64,000 nt of DNA from assembly GCA_965653565.1 (NCBI GenBank), contig CBFHAI010000012.1, positions 34,058-98,057 of the forward strand, in the 5' to 3' direction. Position numbers and translations under genes: made by a program. Positions 25,951-35,815 of the stretch are shown here, in pieces. The stretch comes from JALCLA01 sp965653565. GTDB taxonomy: Bacteria > Pseudomonadota > Gammaproteobacteria > Xanthomonadales > Xanthomonadaceae. Positions within the stretch are counted from its first letter, which is position 1; each line of letters begins with the position of its first letter. The notes beneath the pieces were generated by a model. That model made no database searches. It saw only the letters and a program-made list of their open reading frames with translations, and was not told where the DNA came from.

Positions 25951-27375
25951 TCAGTAGGCCTTGCGGTCGAATGGCACCGTCAGCGCCGTCTGCAGGATGA
26001 TGCGAAGGTCGAACCAGATCGACCAGTGCTCGATGTAGTACAGGTCGAGTTCGACCCGCGCGCGCATCTTGTCGATCGTATCGGTTTCGCCGCGCAAACC
26101 GCTCACCTGCGCCCATCCGGTGATACCGGGTTTGACGCGATGGCGCAGCAGATAGTCCGGGATCAGACCCTTGAACTGATCGTTGTGCTCGACCGCATGC
26201 GGCCGCGGGCCGACGATCGACATGCGTCCCTGCAGTACGTTGAAGAACTGCGGCAACTCATCGAGGCTGGTGCGGCGAATGAAGCGGCCGAAACGCGTCA
26301 CGCGTTCGTCGTCGCGGCGCGCCTGCGTCACGGTGCCGGCGTGCTCGGCATGCACGCGCATGCTGCGAAATTTCCAGACTTCGATTTCGCGACCGTCCCA
26401 GCCGTGGCGTTTCTGCCGGAACAGGATCGGGCCGGGGCTCGAAAGCTTCACACCGATCGCCAGCACCAGCATCAGCGGCAGGATCAACACGAGAATCAGG
26501 CTCGCCAGCACGATGTCTTCGACTTCCTTGATCACGCGATTGATGCCGGAAATCGGCGTGATCGACAGATCGAGCAGCGGCATGCCGGCCAGTTCGGTGA
26601 CGCCGTGGTTGATCAGGCGGTAGGCGAAGATATCGGGCACCCAGCGAATATTGACCACGGTGTCGTTGAGCGCCTGCATCGTTTCGCGGATGCGGTTTTC
26701 ATCGCGCATCGGCCAGGTCAACCACACTTCGTGCACCTGGTGCCGGCGCAACCACGCGGCCAGGCAATCCAGGCTGCCGACCGAGCGCACGCCATTCGCG
26801 TCTGCCTCCGGTTCGCCGAGCGAACCATCGCAGATGCCGATCACACGAAAGCCGGTGGCCGGCCCTTGGGCAATGTGCTGCTGTGTGAGGCTGCATTCCT
26901 TCGGCGGGCCCACCAGGACGACATTGCGCAGTCCGATGCCCGCGCGGCTGAGCGCCGCCAGCGCGAAGCCCGCCAGGAGCCGCGTGAGCACCAGCGCCAC
27001 CAGGCCGATGATTGCCCAATAGCCGAACCACAGGCGCGAGAATTCGCTGCCGGTCTTGCTCATGTAGCTCAGCGTGGCGAGCGTGCCGAGCACCGCCGCC
27101 CAGCCGAGCAGCAGCCGCCCATACATTGCGAAGGTCTGGCCGCGTCGCCAGGTGCGGTACACGCCCAGTTCCGAGAACACCGACACGGCCAGCAGCATGC
27201 CGGCCACGGTGGCATAGAGGAAACGCGCCGGCTCGAGCAGACCGGCGTTTTCGAAACGCAATTGGTGAGCGACGATCGCCGCCAGCAACACCGCGACGGC
27301 GTCGCCGAACTTCAGCGCATAGACCGAAATCGCGTGGCCGTCGCGCAGCAGGCTGCGGTTGGCGTTGGCCATCAT
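25951..27375 (-). CDS. Polyprenyl glycosylphosphotransferase (initiating sugar-phosphate transferase, WcaJ type)
   Basis: This 474-residue protein should transfer the first sugar-1-phosphate to undecaprenyl phosphate and so start repeat-unit synthesis on the inner membrane. Four or five N-terminal helices and a CoA-binding-like domain (~140-250) precede the catalytic bacterial sugar-transferase domain. That domain shows a membrane-inserting hydrophobic segment (~280-300), then KFRSM, TSLDELPQFFNVLQG, VGPRPHA and KPGITGWAQVSGLRG. It is the last gene of the long minus-strand operon and its start overlaps the ligase stop (ATGA, 27372-27375). WcaJ-type enzymes often use glucose; the sugar here is not known. 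Confidence 0.94.
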   Translation of the reverse strand: MMANANRSLLRDGHAISVYALKFGDAVAVLLAAIVAHQLRFENAGLLEPARFLYATVAGMLLAVSVFSELGVYRTWRRGQTFAMYGRLLLGWAAVLGTLATLSYMSKTGSEFSRLWFGYWAIIGLVALVLTRLLAGFALAALSRAGIGLRNVVLVGPPKECSLTQQHIAQGPATGFRVIGICDGSLGEPEADANGVRSVGSLDCLAAWLRRHQVHEVWLTWPMRDENRIRETMQALNDTVVNIRWVPDIFAYRLINHGVTELAGMPLLDLSITPISGINRVIKEVEDIVLASLILVLILPLMLVLAIGVKLSSPGPILFRQKRHGWDGREIEVWKFRSMRVHAEHAGTVTQARRDDERVTRFGRFIRRTSLDELPQFFNVLQGRMSIVGPRPHAVEHNDQFKGLIPDYLLRHRVKPGITGWAQVSGLRGETDTIDKMRARVELDLYYIEHWSIWFDLRIILQTALTVPFDRKAY

Positions 27376-28760
27376 GGCGCGGCGGCCCGCGTGGCTGTCG
27401 GAGGGAGCGCGTAGATCAGGCTCAAGAAGATGAAAGTCCAGTAGAAGGAAATGTTCAGATCAGGTATCGCAATGGCTGCCGCCAGCGTCGCCCCCCCCAG
27501 GCACCCGCAAACGAATAACCCCGCGTCGGTCGGCCACGCCCGGTTCGCATACGTGCGCATGATGGCCCAGAGCGCGCCCAGAAACAGGATCAGGCCGGGC
27601 AGACCGGCATTGCTCGCCAGACTCGCGAAGTAACTCGATGCGCGATTGCTGCCCAGCCCCACTCCCAGCCCGCGGGTCTGAATCAGCAGTTCCAGCGCCT
27701 GGCTGTTGGAGCGCGCACGGTAGTGGGCGCTGGCGGAATTCGGTTTGGAGAGCACAGCCTGGTCCACGACATGACGCAACTCGCCCGAAAAGGGCGAAAA
27801 CAGCCAGCCCCACGCGGCCAATGCCGCGGCGAAGATCACGGCCGCCCACGCCACGCCGGCGCGCCGCACCGTAACCGGACGGGCATCGCTGCGCACCGCC
27901 GCGACGGTGAGCCAGCCGAAGATCACGACGGCGCCGATCGCGGCAGCTACCCAGCCCGTCGACCCGAGCGAGTTGACCAGGCCCAATCCGACCAGCACCG
28001 CGGCCGCCAGCGCGAGTCGCGAACGCTGCCCGAACGCCCACACCGCGAGCAGTCCGAGGAACACTGCCGCAAGAAACGCGCTGCCGTAGGAGACCTCGGA
28101 AAACGGCGCCGAAATCCGGTGCAGTCCACCGACGATCGATCGCTGTTGCTGCACGTAGCCCGGGTTGTTCATCCAGAACGCGACGCTGCGCGGCCAGTCG
28201 AACGTCAGCGCCAGCCGCTCGTAGCCTCCGATCAGAAGCATCGTGGCGACGGCGGCCGCGAGGCCGCAGAGCATCGAACGGCCGGTCAAACCGGAACGGC
28301 GCGCGTCATGCAGCAGGAACGCCAGTACGACCAGATGCGTGCCCAGATTCGCGGCCTGTGCAAACTGCGACAAGCCCAATTCCAGCGGCGTCATTTGTCG
28401 ATCGAAACCATGGCGATTGAGCAGTTCGTAGACCGGCAATCCTTCGAACAGCAAAGGCAGGCAAAGCGCTCCGGCGATGGCGATGACAGCGTATGCCGCA
28501 ATCCACCACACGGCCGGATGTGCCGGTTGCAGCCCGTGCAGCGATCGCTCCCGCAGCAGTCGCGCGAGCAGCACCACGCCGACGGCGAGCGCTGTCACCT
28601 GATACGGCGTGATCCCGAAGCTCGCCGCCCCGATCGGCACATCGATCACCGACGCCGCCTGCAAGGTGGCAGCGAACACCACCATGCCGGGCAGCCAGCG
28701 CGCGCGAAACATCGCGACCGGCAGCAGCAACGCGAGAAAAACCCAGCCGATCGGCGTCAT
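27372..28760 (-). CDS. O-antigen ligase / polymerase-like membrane protein
   Basis: This 462-residue protein has about 11-12 predicted helices and one large hydrophilic loop late in the sequence (about residues 305-375), with the pattern SSYFASLASNAGLPGLILFL after it. This is the usual layout of the WaaL/Wzy (O-antigen ligase) superfamily. With a separate Wzy-like polymerase at 31081-32448, this one may join the finished polymer to lipid A-core, or the roles may be reversed. It is 39 bases downstream of the acyltransferase and overlaps the next gene by four bases. Confidence 0.82.
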   Translation of the reverse strand: MTPIGWVFLALLLPVAMFRARWLPGMVVFAATLQAASVIDVPIGAASFGITPYQVTALAVGVVLLARLLRERSLHGLQPAHPAVWWIAAYAVIAIAGALCLPLLFEGLPVYELLNRHGFDRQMTPLELGLSQFAQAANLGTHLVVLAFLLHDARRSGLTGRSMLCGLAAAVATMLLIGGYERLALTFDWPRSVAFWMNNPGYVQQQRSIVGGLHRISAPFSEVSYGSAFLAAVFLGLLAVWAFGQRSRLALAAAVLVGLGLVNSLGSTGWVAAAIGAVVIFGWLTVAAVRSDARPVTVRRAGVAWAAVIFAAALAAWGWLFSPFSGELRHVVDQAVLSKPNSASAHYRARSNSQALELLIQTRGLGVGLGSNRASSYFASLASNAGLPGLILFLGALWAIMRTYANRAWPTDAGLFVCGCLGGATLAAAIAIPDLNISFYWTFIFLSLIYALPPTATRAAAP

Positions 28761-28799
28761 GCCGGCCGCCTGGGTTCGCGATGGTAGGTCGGCACGAGG

Positions 28800-29954
28800 C
28801 TACGGCCGTTTGGCTGCGACACGGGCATGCAGGCGGTTCAAGGAATGCAGAAAAAATCCCCGGTTTTCGGCGTATTTCGCCATCCAGCGGGCGGTAGCGA
28901 TTGTAACGGCCAGCGTCGCCAGACCGATCGCCGCGGCGCGCGGCCACGATTGCGAATGTAATTCCTGCAAGGCGCCGAACACGAAAAGCATCACCGGGTA
29001 GTGGATCAGATACAGCGTGTATCCGAAGCCCGCCAGGCGGCCGACGCCGGACGTGGCGGATCGGGCGCCGCGCGTTGTCGGCCCGCCGGTTCGATCGCGC
29101 AGCCACAGCAGCCAAGCCGCGAAGCACGCACCGACGGCGAGATTGAAGCGAATCAGATCGGTCTCGCCGTCGTAGGCCAGCCGCTGCGTTCCGAGCAGCA
29201 CGACCGCGACGGCCGCCACCACCGTCAGCATTCGGGCGGCAGTGAAACGCCCATCCGGCGCCAGCGTCCTGACATGGTAGACGGCGGCACCGAGCATCCA
29301 CACCAGGCCATATTTCGCGAAGCGGAAGTAACTCCCGCTCTGATCCAGCCAGAGCAGCGCTGCGAGCAGCAAAGCCGCTCCCGCCGCCCAGTACAGCCGG
29401 CGCTCGACCACGGCGAGCAGGCCAAGAAAGTAAAGCGCGTACAGCCAAACTTCGTAGGACAGACTCCACAACGGCCCGTTGCCCGGCGGCGTGCTGGTGA
29501 CGAATCCGTTCAAGAACAGCAAGGCTCCTACGGCGTGCACGATGTTGAAATCGAGCCCGCTGCGCGCCACTCCTTCCTGCGGCAGGAAGCGCGTCGTGCC
29601 ACTCGGGAATATCAACGGGGCGAGCGAGGCCAGCAACGCCTGCAGCAGCAAGGCCATCAGCAACGGCGGCAAGATGCGGGCAGCGCGGTGGTTCGCATAG
29701 TGCAGCAGCGGGTGGGCATCGGAGAGCGAGCGGCGCGCCGCGGCCGCGATCGAAAATCCCGAAATGACGAAGAACACCATCACCGCGGCCTGCGCGATCA
29801 GGGTCGCGCCGGCGAACGTGACCGGCAGGTAGGGCGACACGAAGATCTGGACCGCGTGTCCACATGCCACCACCACCGCGGCCAGGCCGCGCCAGGCGGC
29901 CAATGCCTGCCAGGGCGGCGCATCTTTCCGACCGTTGCGAATGGCACCGCTCAC
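28800..29954 (-). CDS. Acyltransferase family 3 membrane protein (second)
   Basis: This 384-residue OafA-type O-acyltransferase starts at a GTG (29954) that overlaps the stop of the glycosyltransferase (GTGA). The N-terminal motif LAAWRGLAAVVVACGH (with the conserved R and H), VMVFFVISGFSIA and NHRAARILPPLL place it in the same family as the gene at 24834-25937. About ten helices follow. Two members in one locus suggest two acyl decorations on the polymer, or different acceptor sugars. Confidence 0.88.
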   Translation of the reverse strand: MSGAIRNGRKDAPPWQALAAWRGLAAVVVACGHAVQIFVSPYLPVTFAGATLIAQAAVMVFFVISGFSIAAAARRSLSDAHPLLHYANHRAARILPPLLMALLLQALLASLAPLIFPSGTTRFLPQEGVARSGLDFNIVHAVGALLFLNGFVTSTPPGNGPLWSLSYEVWLYALYFLGLLAVVERRLYWAAGAALLLAALLWLDQSGSYFRFAKYGLVWMLGAAVYHVRTLAPDGRFTAARMLTVVAAVAVVLLGTQRLAYDGETDLIRFNLAVGACFAAWLLWLRDRTGGPTTRGARSATSGVGRLAGFGYTLYLIHYPVMLFVFGALQELHSQSWPRAAAIGLATLAVTIATARWMAKYAENRGFFLHSLNRLHARVAAKRP

Positions 29955-31084
29955 CGCCGGTCGAGCGCAACTTGCTCGCGCGCCAGCATCTCGTCGACGG
30001 CCTGCCTCAGGCCCGCGCGAAAACGCTCCGATGCAAAACGCAGCGCCGCATCGCGGCTGGCTGTCGGCGAAAACGTCGCGCGCGACGCCAGGAATCGATC
30101 GACCGCCTCGCCCGCGCTGGCCGCATCCTGCCGTTCGAACAACAGGCCGGCAGGCGATTGCGCGCCCGGCAGGATATCGACCGAACCGCCACGGCCGAAA
30201 GCAATGAGCGGCGCGCCGGTGGCGAGCGCTTCGGGCATCACGATGCCGAAATCTTCCTCGGCCGCATAGACGAAGGCGGCGCACTGCTGCATCAGCCGGC
30301 GGATCTCGTCGCGCGCCACGCGCCCGACGAAGTTCACATTGGCCGGCGCGCGACGCTTGAGTTTATCGGCATCGGGCCCATCGCCGAAGATCACCAGTTG
30401 CCGATCGGGACGTGCGCGAAAGGCATCGATGATGAGATCGAATTTCTTGTAGGCGACGAAGCGTCCGCCGGTGAGGAAGAACTCGCCGCCGCGGGTTTCG
30501 GCCGGCACGAAATACTCAGTGTCGACGGGCGGGTGCAGCACCGCGGCTTCGCGCCCGTAGCAGCGTCGGATGCGCGCCGCCACATAGGACGAATTGGCGA
30601 TCAGCGCATGGATGCCCACGCTGGTGGCGACATCCCAACTGCGCAGCCACGACAGCAGCACGCCCGCAGCAATCGCCTTCAGACCGCCGAATCCCGACTC
30701 GTGGAAATACTGGCCGCGCAGATCCCACAAATAGCGCGGCGGGCTGTGGATGTAGCTCAGATGCACCGCACGCGGCGCGATGATCACGCCTTTCGCCACC
30801 GCATGGCTGCTCGACAACACCAGGTCGTATTCGCGCAGATCGAAACTTTCGATGGCCGCCGGCATCAACGGCAGGAAACTGCGGTAACGCGTGCGTGCGA
30901 ACGGCAACCGCTGCAGGAAACTCACCGTCGTGCGGCCGACGCCCAGGCGGGCGCGCGCCTTGTCGTCGAGGAAATCCATCAGGGTGAAAACATCGGCTTG
31001 CGGATAGCAGGCCACCATCTGGGCGAGCACGTTCTCTGCGCCGCCGAGCGTGTTGAGCCAGTCGTGGACGATTGCGATTTTCAT
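29951..31084 (-). CDS. GT4-family glycosyltransferase
   Basis: This 377-residue cytoplasmic retaining glycosyltransferase of the GT-B fold resembles WbaZ-like mannosyltransferases. Visible are the N-terminal MKIAIVHDWLNTLGGAENVL, the mid-protein HSPPRYLWDLRGQYF, FLTGGRFVAYKKFDLIIDAF at the start of the nucleotide-sugar domain, FGDGPDADKLK, and the E-x7-E-like EEDFGIVMPEALATGAPLIA. It should add one sugar of the repeat unit. It overlaps its neighbours by four bases on both sides. Confidence 0.93.
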   Translation of the reverse strand: MKIAIVHDWLNTLGGAENVLAQMVACYPQADVFTLMDFLDDKARARLGVGRTTVSFLQRLPFARTRYRSFLPLMPAAIESFDLREYDLVLSSSHAVAKGVIIAPRAVHLSYIHSPPRYLWDLRGQYFHESGFGGLKAIAAGVLLSWLRSWDVATSVGIHALIANSSYVAARIRRCYGREAAVLHPPVDTEYFVPAETRGGEFFLTGGRFVAYKKFDLIIDAFRARPDRQLVIFGDGPDADKLKRRAPANVNFVGRVARDEIRRLMQQCAAFVYAAEEDFGIVMPEALATGAPLIAFGRGGSVDILPGAQSPAGLLFERQDAASAGEAVDRFLASRATFSPTASRDAALRFASERFRAGLRQAVDEMLAREQVALDRR

Positions 31085-32448
31085 CGATTAGGGCCCGCTT
31101 GCTCGCTGCCGGGGGCGGCTACCCAACGCAATACCGCGATCAGGCCCGCCGCCACCAGGAGCACGAATTGCCCGGGCAGCATGACGTAGATGTTCACCGC
31201 GCTGGCGAACGGCAACAGCGCGCAGATGACGACGTACAACGGCAGGTAGTTCCAGCGCTGCCGCGCCAGGCGCCGTGCGACCAGGCCGCAGCCCAGGCCC
31301 ATCAGAAATGCCGCGGCGATGCCGCCGGTGGTTCCGAAGTCGTAATACAGCGGCCCGAATAGCGTGGTGTAGACGTAGTCGCGCACCATCGCATCCTGCA
31401 CCACCGTGTCGATATCGGGTTCCCAGCCGAGCAAGGTCCACACCACTTTGGCCGGGATGTAGAAACTGTAGGCGCCATGCGAGAAATCGTTGTTGCCGTT
31501 TTCGACGGCATACAGCAGTTCCAGCAGCCCATGAAGGTAGTACTGGCTCACATGGATCGCGCCGTAGGCGATACCGGTGCCGTCGGTCTGCACGAAAATC
31601 TCGCCATCGACGCTCAGCGGCAGAAAGGTGGCGTACGCCGACCGGCTCATCGAAAGCACCGGATCGACCCCGGCCTGCTCGGCGCGCAGCGAAAAAATCG
31701 CGCCCATCAGCCAGGTCGAAGCCAGCAGCATCAGCGTGCCTGCCACGATATGCCAGGCGCGCATCCGATGGTTGCCCACGGTCAACCACGAGAACAAGGT
31801 CATCATCGCGAGCACGAGCATCGGATAGCGCAATCCGAACAGCAGCAGATCACTCAGGGCATAGGTGAAGCAGGCCGCGATGATCAGCCAATCGTAGTGA
31901 TGCCGACGGCCGCCGGCACGCCGCAGCATCACCAGCAGCGGCACGAAGAACAGCGCGTGCACCATCAACGAGGCCAGGAACGACAGCGCGCTGGTATCGC
32001 CTTCGGCCACCGCTTCGCGATTCTCGACGAAGTTCATCGTCAGGGTGGCGCCGCGGATCAGGATGCGATCCACCAGTCGCAACACGAATCCCAGCGCTCC
32101 CACGCCGAGCAGGGCCAGCGTGATGCGGGTCAGTCGTCGCGCACGGATCTTCACCGTGCGCCTGACGCTGCGCAGACGCCGATAACCGAGCCAGCCGCCA
32201 AGCAGGAATGCGAGACCGAACCCGCCCACCAGCCATAGCGAATCGTTTTGCGGTGCGAACGGCAACTCGACCGGCGTCAAGGTAAACAGCACGGCCCAGA
32301 TCGCCATCGACAACGCGGCGAGTACGACCGGATTGAAGAAACGGTATTCGATCCGCAGCAGCGCCGGCGACGCCACGTTGCCACGCGCGACGGCGGAATC
32401 GAAAGCAGCCGCATTGCCGACGGCCAGCGCATTCACGCCGGCCACCAT
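31081..32448 (-). CDS. Wzy-like repeat-unit polymerase (membrane)
   Basis: This 455-residue protein has about 11 hydrophobic helices and a large loop at about 260-345 (AEQAGVDPVLSMSRSAYATF, DIDTVVQDAMVRDYVYTTLF). This is typical of oligosaccharide repeat-unit polymerases, which are recognised by topology rather than by motif. I use the ATG at 32448, which overlaps the flippase gene by 16 bases. The in-frame GTG at 32436, forming a GTGA overlap, is an equal alternative and would match the style of the other junctions. It probably polymerises lipid-linked repeat units in the periplasm. Confidence 0.78.
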   Translation of the reverse strand: MVAGVNALAVGNAAAFDSAVARGNVASPALLRIEYRFFNPVVLAALSMAIWAVLFTLTPVELPFAPQNDSLWLVGGFGLAFLLGGWLGYRRLRSVRRTVKIRARRLTRITLALLGVGALGFVLRLVDRILIRGATLTMNFVENREAVAEGDTSALSFLASLMVHALFFVPLLVMLRRAGGRRHHYDWLIIAACFTYALSDLLLFGLRYPMLVLAMMTLFSWLTVGNHRMRAWHIVAGTLMLLASTWLMGAIFSLRAEQAGVDPVLSMSRSAYATFLPLSVDGEIFVQTDGTGIAYGAIHVSQYYLHGLLELLYAVENGNNDFSHGAYSFYIPAKVVWTLLGWEPDIDTVVQDAMVRDYVYTTLFGPLYYDFGTTGGIAAAFLMGLGCGLVARRLARQRWNYLPLYVVICALLPFASAVNIYVMLPGQFVLLVAAGLIAVLRWVAAPGSEQAGPNR

Positions 32449-33701
32449 TGCCCGATCGCCAGCACCAACAGCACGCTCAAGGCTGCCGTGGAGGCCAGCC
32501 GCGGCAAGCCCAGATCGAGCCGTGCCAGGCCGACCAGCTGTATCGAAATCATCGCGGCGAAGCCGCCGATCCAGGCCCAGGCGGCCGCGTACAAAGGCGA
32601 CAGGCCGAGCGCAAGCAAGCCGGTCACGGCCACGATCCACACGATCAACCCCGCCGCCGTCGCACGCAGTTGCCAGGCGGCGGCGAAGGCGCGAAACAAC
32701 GAGCCTTCCAGGCAGGCCGTGGCCGACCACAACACCATCGCCGCCGCCATCGGCCAGACCAGGGCGCGGTCCTGCGCGGCCGGAATCGTCAGCGGCAGTT
32801 GCGTGGCCCATGGTGATACGAGCGCCACGGCGATCACGAGCGTCGCCAGCGCTACCAGCGCGACCGTCATTGCCAGCAGCCGGTCGCGCTCGCGCAGCGG
32901 ACGATCGCCGTAGAACTGGCGGAAGTAGACGGTGTTGAGAAATTGATGCGCGACGATCGCGATCGACAGCCACCGAAACGCGATCGAGAAGCGTGCGACC
33001 GCTTCGGGCGACTGATCCCAGCCGAGCCAGGCACGCGGCGCCGCCATGAAGGCACCGATCACCAACCCGGCCGCGGTGAAACGCAGGCCCGCTGCCATGA
33101 ACGCGGCGTAGTTGCGGCGATGCCAACGTTTCGGCGCCACCAGCGGCATCGACCGGACCAGGGCGGCCGTCACAACCACGCATGCCAGCGCCAGACAGCC
33201 GAGATAGGCGGACAGGAAGGACGCGCCCAACGCCGTCGCGCCCAACGCCGCCAGCAGACACAGATAGGACGCGCTTTCCGCGAAAGAAGCCCAGGCGCCC
33301 TTGCCCGTCGCCTTCAACCGCCCCGCCAGCACCAACTGCAGCATCACCAGTGCGCACAACAGACTCACCGGCGCCAGCATGTCGCGCATCGTCGCCACGT
33401 CGAACACGGCGGCGAAACAGGCGAGCATTATCAGCACCACGGCCACCTGCAAGGTGTACACCGCCGCGGTGCGCGCGTGCCGCCGCGCCGGGCCACCCAT
33501 GCTGCCGTACGCCACCAGTGCGTGCCCGCCCATGCCGAGCAGAGGAGCCAGCGCCAGCGACAGCGCGATCCACCATTCGATGCTGCCGTAAAGCGTCGCA
33601 CCCAGTTGCGCGGCGGCCAGCAACGGTGCGATCAGCACCGACGACTTCGCCAGCGCGAACAACACTCCGTGCGCCCCGAAATGGCTGAGCGCGCGTATCA
33701 C
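32433..33701 (-). CDS. Wzx-like polysaccharide flippase
   Basis: This 422-residue MOP-superfamily membrane protein has about 12-14 helices. It begins VIRALSHFGAHGVLFALAKS at a GTG that overlaps the upstream stop (GTGA, 33698-33701). The regular helix pairs and short loops, and the place next to a polymerase, fit export of undecaprenyl-linked repeat units across the inner membrane. A second member of the same superfamily is encoded at 49545-50765, so this locus holds two. Confidence 0.8.
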   Translation of the reverse strand: MIRALSHFGAHGVLFALAKSSVLIAPLLAAAQLGATLYGSIEWWIALSLALAPLLGMGGHALVAYGSMGGPARRHARTAAVYTLQVAVVLIMLACFAAVFDVATMRDMLAPVSLLCALVMLQLVLAGRLKATGKGAWASFAESASYLCLLAALGATALGASFLSAYLGCLALACVVVTAALVRSMPLVAPKRWHRRNYAAFMAAGLRFTAAGLVIGAFMAAPRAWLGWDQSPEAVARFSIAFRWLSIAIVAHQFLNTVYFRQFYGDRPLRERDRLLAMTVALVALATLVIAVALVSPWATQLPLTIPAAQDRALVWPMAAAMVLWSATACLEGSLFRAFAAAWQLRATAAGLIVWIVAVTGLLALGLSPLYAAAWAWIGGFAAMISIQLVGLARLDLGLPRLASTAALSVLLVLAIGQWWPA

Positions 33702-34453
33702 TTGCGCGCGCCGGGATGCTTGTTGAACACAGGTTCCACCAGACCGTCGACTTGCACCGGCGGATGCCGCTGTTGCGCCTGTTCGTAATCGAGCGGCAGC
33801 ATTCTCAGCGGCTGGCTGACGTAAAGGCCGGGCGTTTCGATCGACTGCGGTACGCAGGTTGCGGCGCCCACGGTGATCGCATCGCCGATCGCCACCCCGG
33901 CATTGATCACGCAGGACGAACCCACATAGACGTTGGAACCGATGCTCACGCGCCCATCGACGCGAAAACGTCCGATACCTTGCGGCGCGTGCAGATAACC
34001 GTGGGTCCAGATCTGCGAGCCGCGACCGGCGAGTATCGAATATTCGCCAATCTTCACGCTGCGCGTGCAATCGATGAAATGCCCCACCGTCAGCTTGGAC
34101 CAGGCGCCGATCTTCAACATCGAGCGGCCCCAGACTATGCCGCGCGCCACGCGCGTGACGGTGTTCTGGTTGCCGATGCCGGCGTGCGCTTGCAGCAGGA
34201 TCCACAGCGGGCCGCGCAATCGGTTGAGATGCGCGATATAGGAATTTTCGCGCATCACCAGGGCATCGCTTTCGATCACATTGCCGTGCCCGATGCGTAC
34301 GCGGTCCGCCAGTCGCACGCGTGGGCTGCGCACCCATGAAAAGCCGACGCGGCAGCCGTGGCCCAGCCGCCAGCCGCAGCGCGCCAGCAGCCAGTTCTTG
34401 ACTGCACCCGGCGGAATCAGCAGCGCGATCGACGCAGCGAGCGTGGCCTTCAT
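33698..34453 (-). CDS. Left-handed beta-helix (hexapeptide-repeat) acyltransferase
   Basis: This 251-residue protein shows several imperfect hexapeptide turns (VRIGHGNVIESDALV, VKIGEYSILAGRGSQIW, VSIGSNVYVGSSCVINAGV, AIGDAITVGAATCV), giving a LbetaH domain from about 50 to 215. An N-terminal helix (SIALLIPPGAVKNWLLA) may sit at the membrane. It probably acetylates a nucleotide- or lipid-linked sugar. The ATG at 34453 overlaps the upstream stop (ATGA); an ATG two codons earlier (34459) is also possible. Confidence 0.85.
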   Translation of the reverse strand: MKATLAASIALLIPPGAVKNWLLARCGWRLGHGCRVGFSWVRSPRVRLADRVRIGHGNVIESDALVMRENSYIAHLNRLRGPLWILLQAHAGIGNQNTVTRVARGIVWGRSMLKIGAWSKLTVGHFIDCTRSVKIGEYSILAGRGSQIWTHGYLHAPQGIGRFRVDGRVSIGSNVYVGSSCVINAGVAIGDAITVGAATCVPQSIETPGLYVSQPLRMLPLDYEQAQQRHPPVQVDGLVEPVFNKHPGARK

Positions 34454-35781
34454 CGACATGCGGCGATCACTTCGAGCAGCGTGGACGCCACCAGCCGGAC
34501 ATTGTCGGGACGCAGCACCGAGGGGCGGTAGACCGGATCGTTGATGTGACCGGGAAACGTGGTTTCGTAAAGCCGGCGCACCACGGCTATGCGTTCGGCA
34601 TCGCTGGCGGTGGCGAAGGCGGAAGCGTCGATCCGGCGCGCGGCGGCCGCGACGTATTCGATACCGCTCGCCAGCACGCAGCCGCTGCCGTTCTCCAGCA
34701 CGCCCGGCCCCAGTTGCACCACAGGCTTGCGCGACAGTACGCATTCGACGGCAGCCGTGCCGGTGACGGTGCAGACCAGCGCGGCCGATTTCAGAGCGCA
34801 CCCCATGTCTTCGTCGAGCGGCACCGCCGACACGCGTGGCGTATTGCGCAGCACGTGCATGAGGTTTTCGCTCAGTTCGTACTTCGCCTTCGGATTGGCC
34901 TTCACGCGCAGACGCCAATAGTCGGGCAGCGCCGCCGCGAGCTCCGCCACCAGCCCGGCCTGATCGCGATAGCGCTGGCCCCAGACATCGAGATTCGCTT
35001 CGGGCTGCAACTGCAGCGGATACAGCAACACCGGCGCGTCGTCGTTCGCCGCCGGCTCGCGCGCCAGCGCGGGCCATTGTTGCAAGCGGCGGCGTACGCT
35101 GCGCTCGAGTTGCCATTTGCGCCATGGCGCCGGCGTGTTGAAGCGTTCGCCGCGCAGGTAGCCACGCAGGATCGTCAGTCGATCGCCGAGTGATCGCGGT
35201 GTCGGGAATTCACGTTCGCCTTCGTCCTGCGCCGGCGGCGCAAGCATGTATTCGGGCACGCGTTCGCGCAGGCGGATGGCCTCGGCGATCGCCAGACACG
35301 CGGCATCGTCCGGCACATTGGTGCTGCGGCCGAGCGTCTGCTTGGTGTCGCCGGCGTAGATACTGAAACGCCCGCCCGGATAGCCCGGCATCGATGGGTG
35401 CAGATAGGCGATATTGCGCCGCCGGCAACCGTCGATGACCAGCAGCTCATGGAACAGCGTGCTCTCGCCCATGACCACATCGGGCTGCGCACGATCGAGC
35501 CAGGCCTCGATGGCGGCGCGATAAGCAGGATAGTGGCGATCGTCGCCGCCGAAATAGTTGATGTTGCGATCGGCGCCGCGGACGAAATCGAAAACCGCAT
35601 CGCGCGCCGCGGCGCCAGCACGGCGCGCGGGAAATTCCAGCACGCAGCGCTCGCCCGTCGTCGGCATGAACACCGGATTCTGCACCAGCCAGGCGACCTG
35701 ATGGCCGGCGCGCTGGAACTCCTGCGCCAGCGCATCCCAGAACCAGGTCTTGTAGCGATTCTCGACGAACGCGAGTTTCAT
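34450..35781 (-). CDS. Capsule/surface polysaccharide biosynthesis protein, glycosyltransferase-like
   Basis: This 443-residue soluble protein begins MKLAFVENRYKTWFWDALAQ with a GT-B-like first strand. The second half carries VLLYPLQLQPEANLDVW, LRVKANPKAKYE and LVCTVTGTAAVECVLSRKPV. That resembles the nucleotide-sugar end of KpsC/KpsS- and Kdo-transferase-like capsule proteins. It could be the transferase for the nonulosonic acid made by this operon; this is inference from position only. It lies 34 bases downstream of the methyltransferase gene and overlaps the next gene by four bases. Confidence 0.75.
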   Translation of the reverse strand: MKLAFVENRYKTWFWDALAQEFQRAGHQVAWLVQNPVFMPTTGERCVLEFPARRAGAAARDAVFDFVRGADRNINYFGGDDRHYPAYRAAIEAWLDRAQPDVVMGESTLFHELLVIDGCRRRNIAYLHPSMPGYPGGRFSIYAGDTKQTLGRSTNVPDDAACLAIAEAIRLRERVPEYMLAPPAQDEGEREFPTPRSLGDRLTILRGYLRGERFNTPAPWRKWQLERSVRRRLQQWPALAREPAANDDAPVLLYPLQLQPEANLDVWGQRYRDQAGLVAELAAALPDYWRLRVKANPKAKYELSENLMHVLRNTPRVSAVPLDEDMGCALKSAALVCTVTGTAAVECVLSRKPVVQLGPGVLENGSGCVLASGIEYVAAAARRIDASAFATASDAERIAVVRRLYETTFPGHINDPVYRPSVLRPDNVRLVASTLLEVIAACR

Positions 35782-35815
35782 TGCGTTCGCAGCGCTATCG
35801 TCCGACGCGGCGACA

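Noticed and set aside
25921..27414. Plus-strand frame of 497 codons opposite the initiating sugar transferase
   Set aside because: Shadow of a gene with intact catalytic motifs; composition not protein-like.
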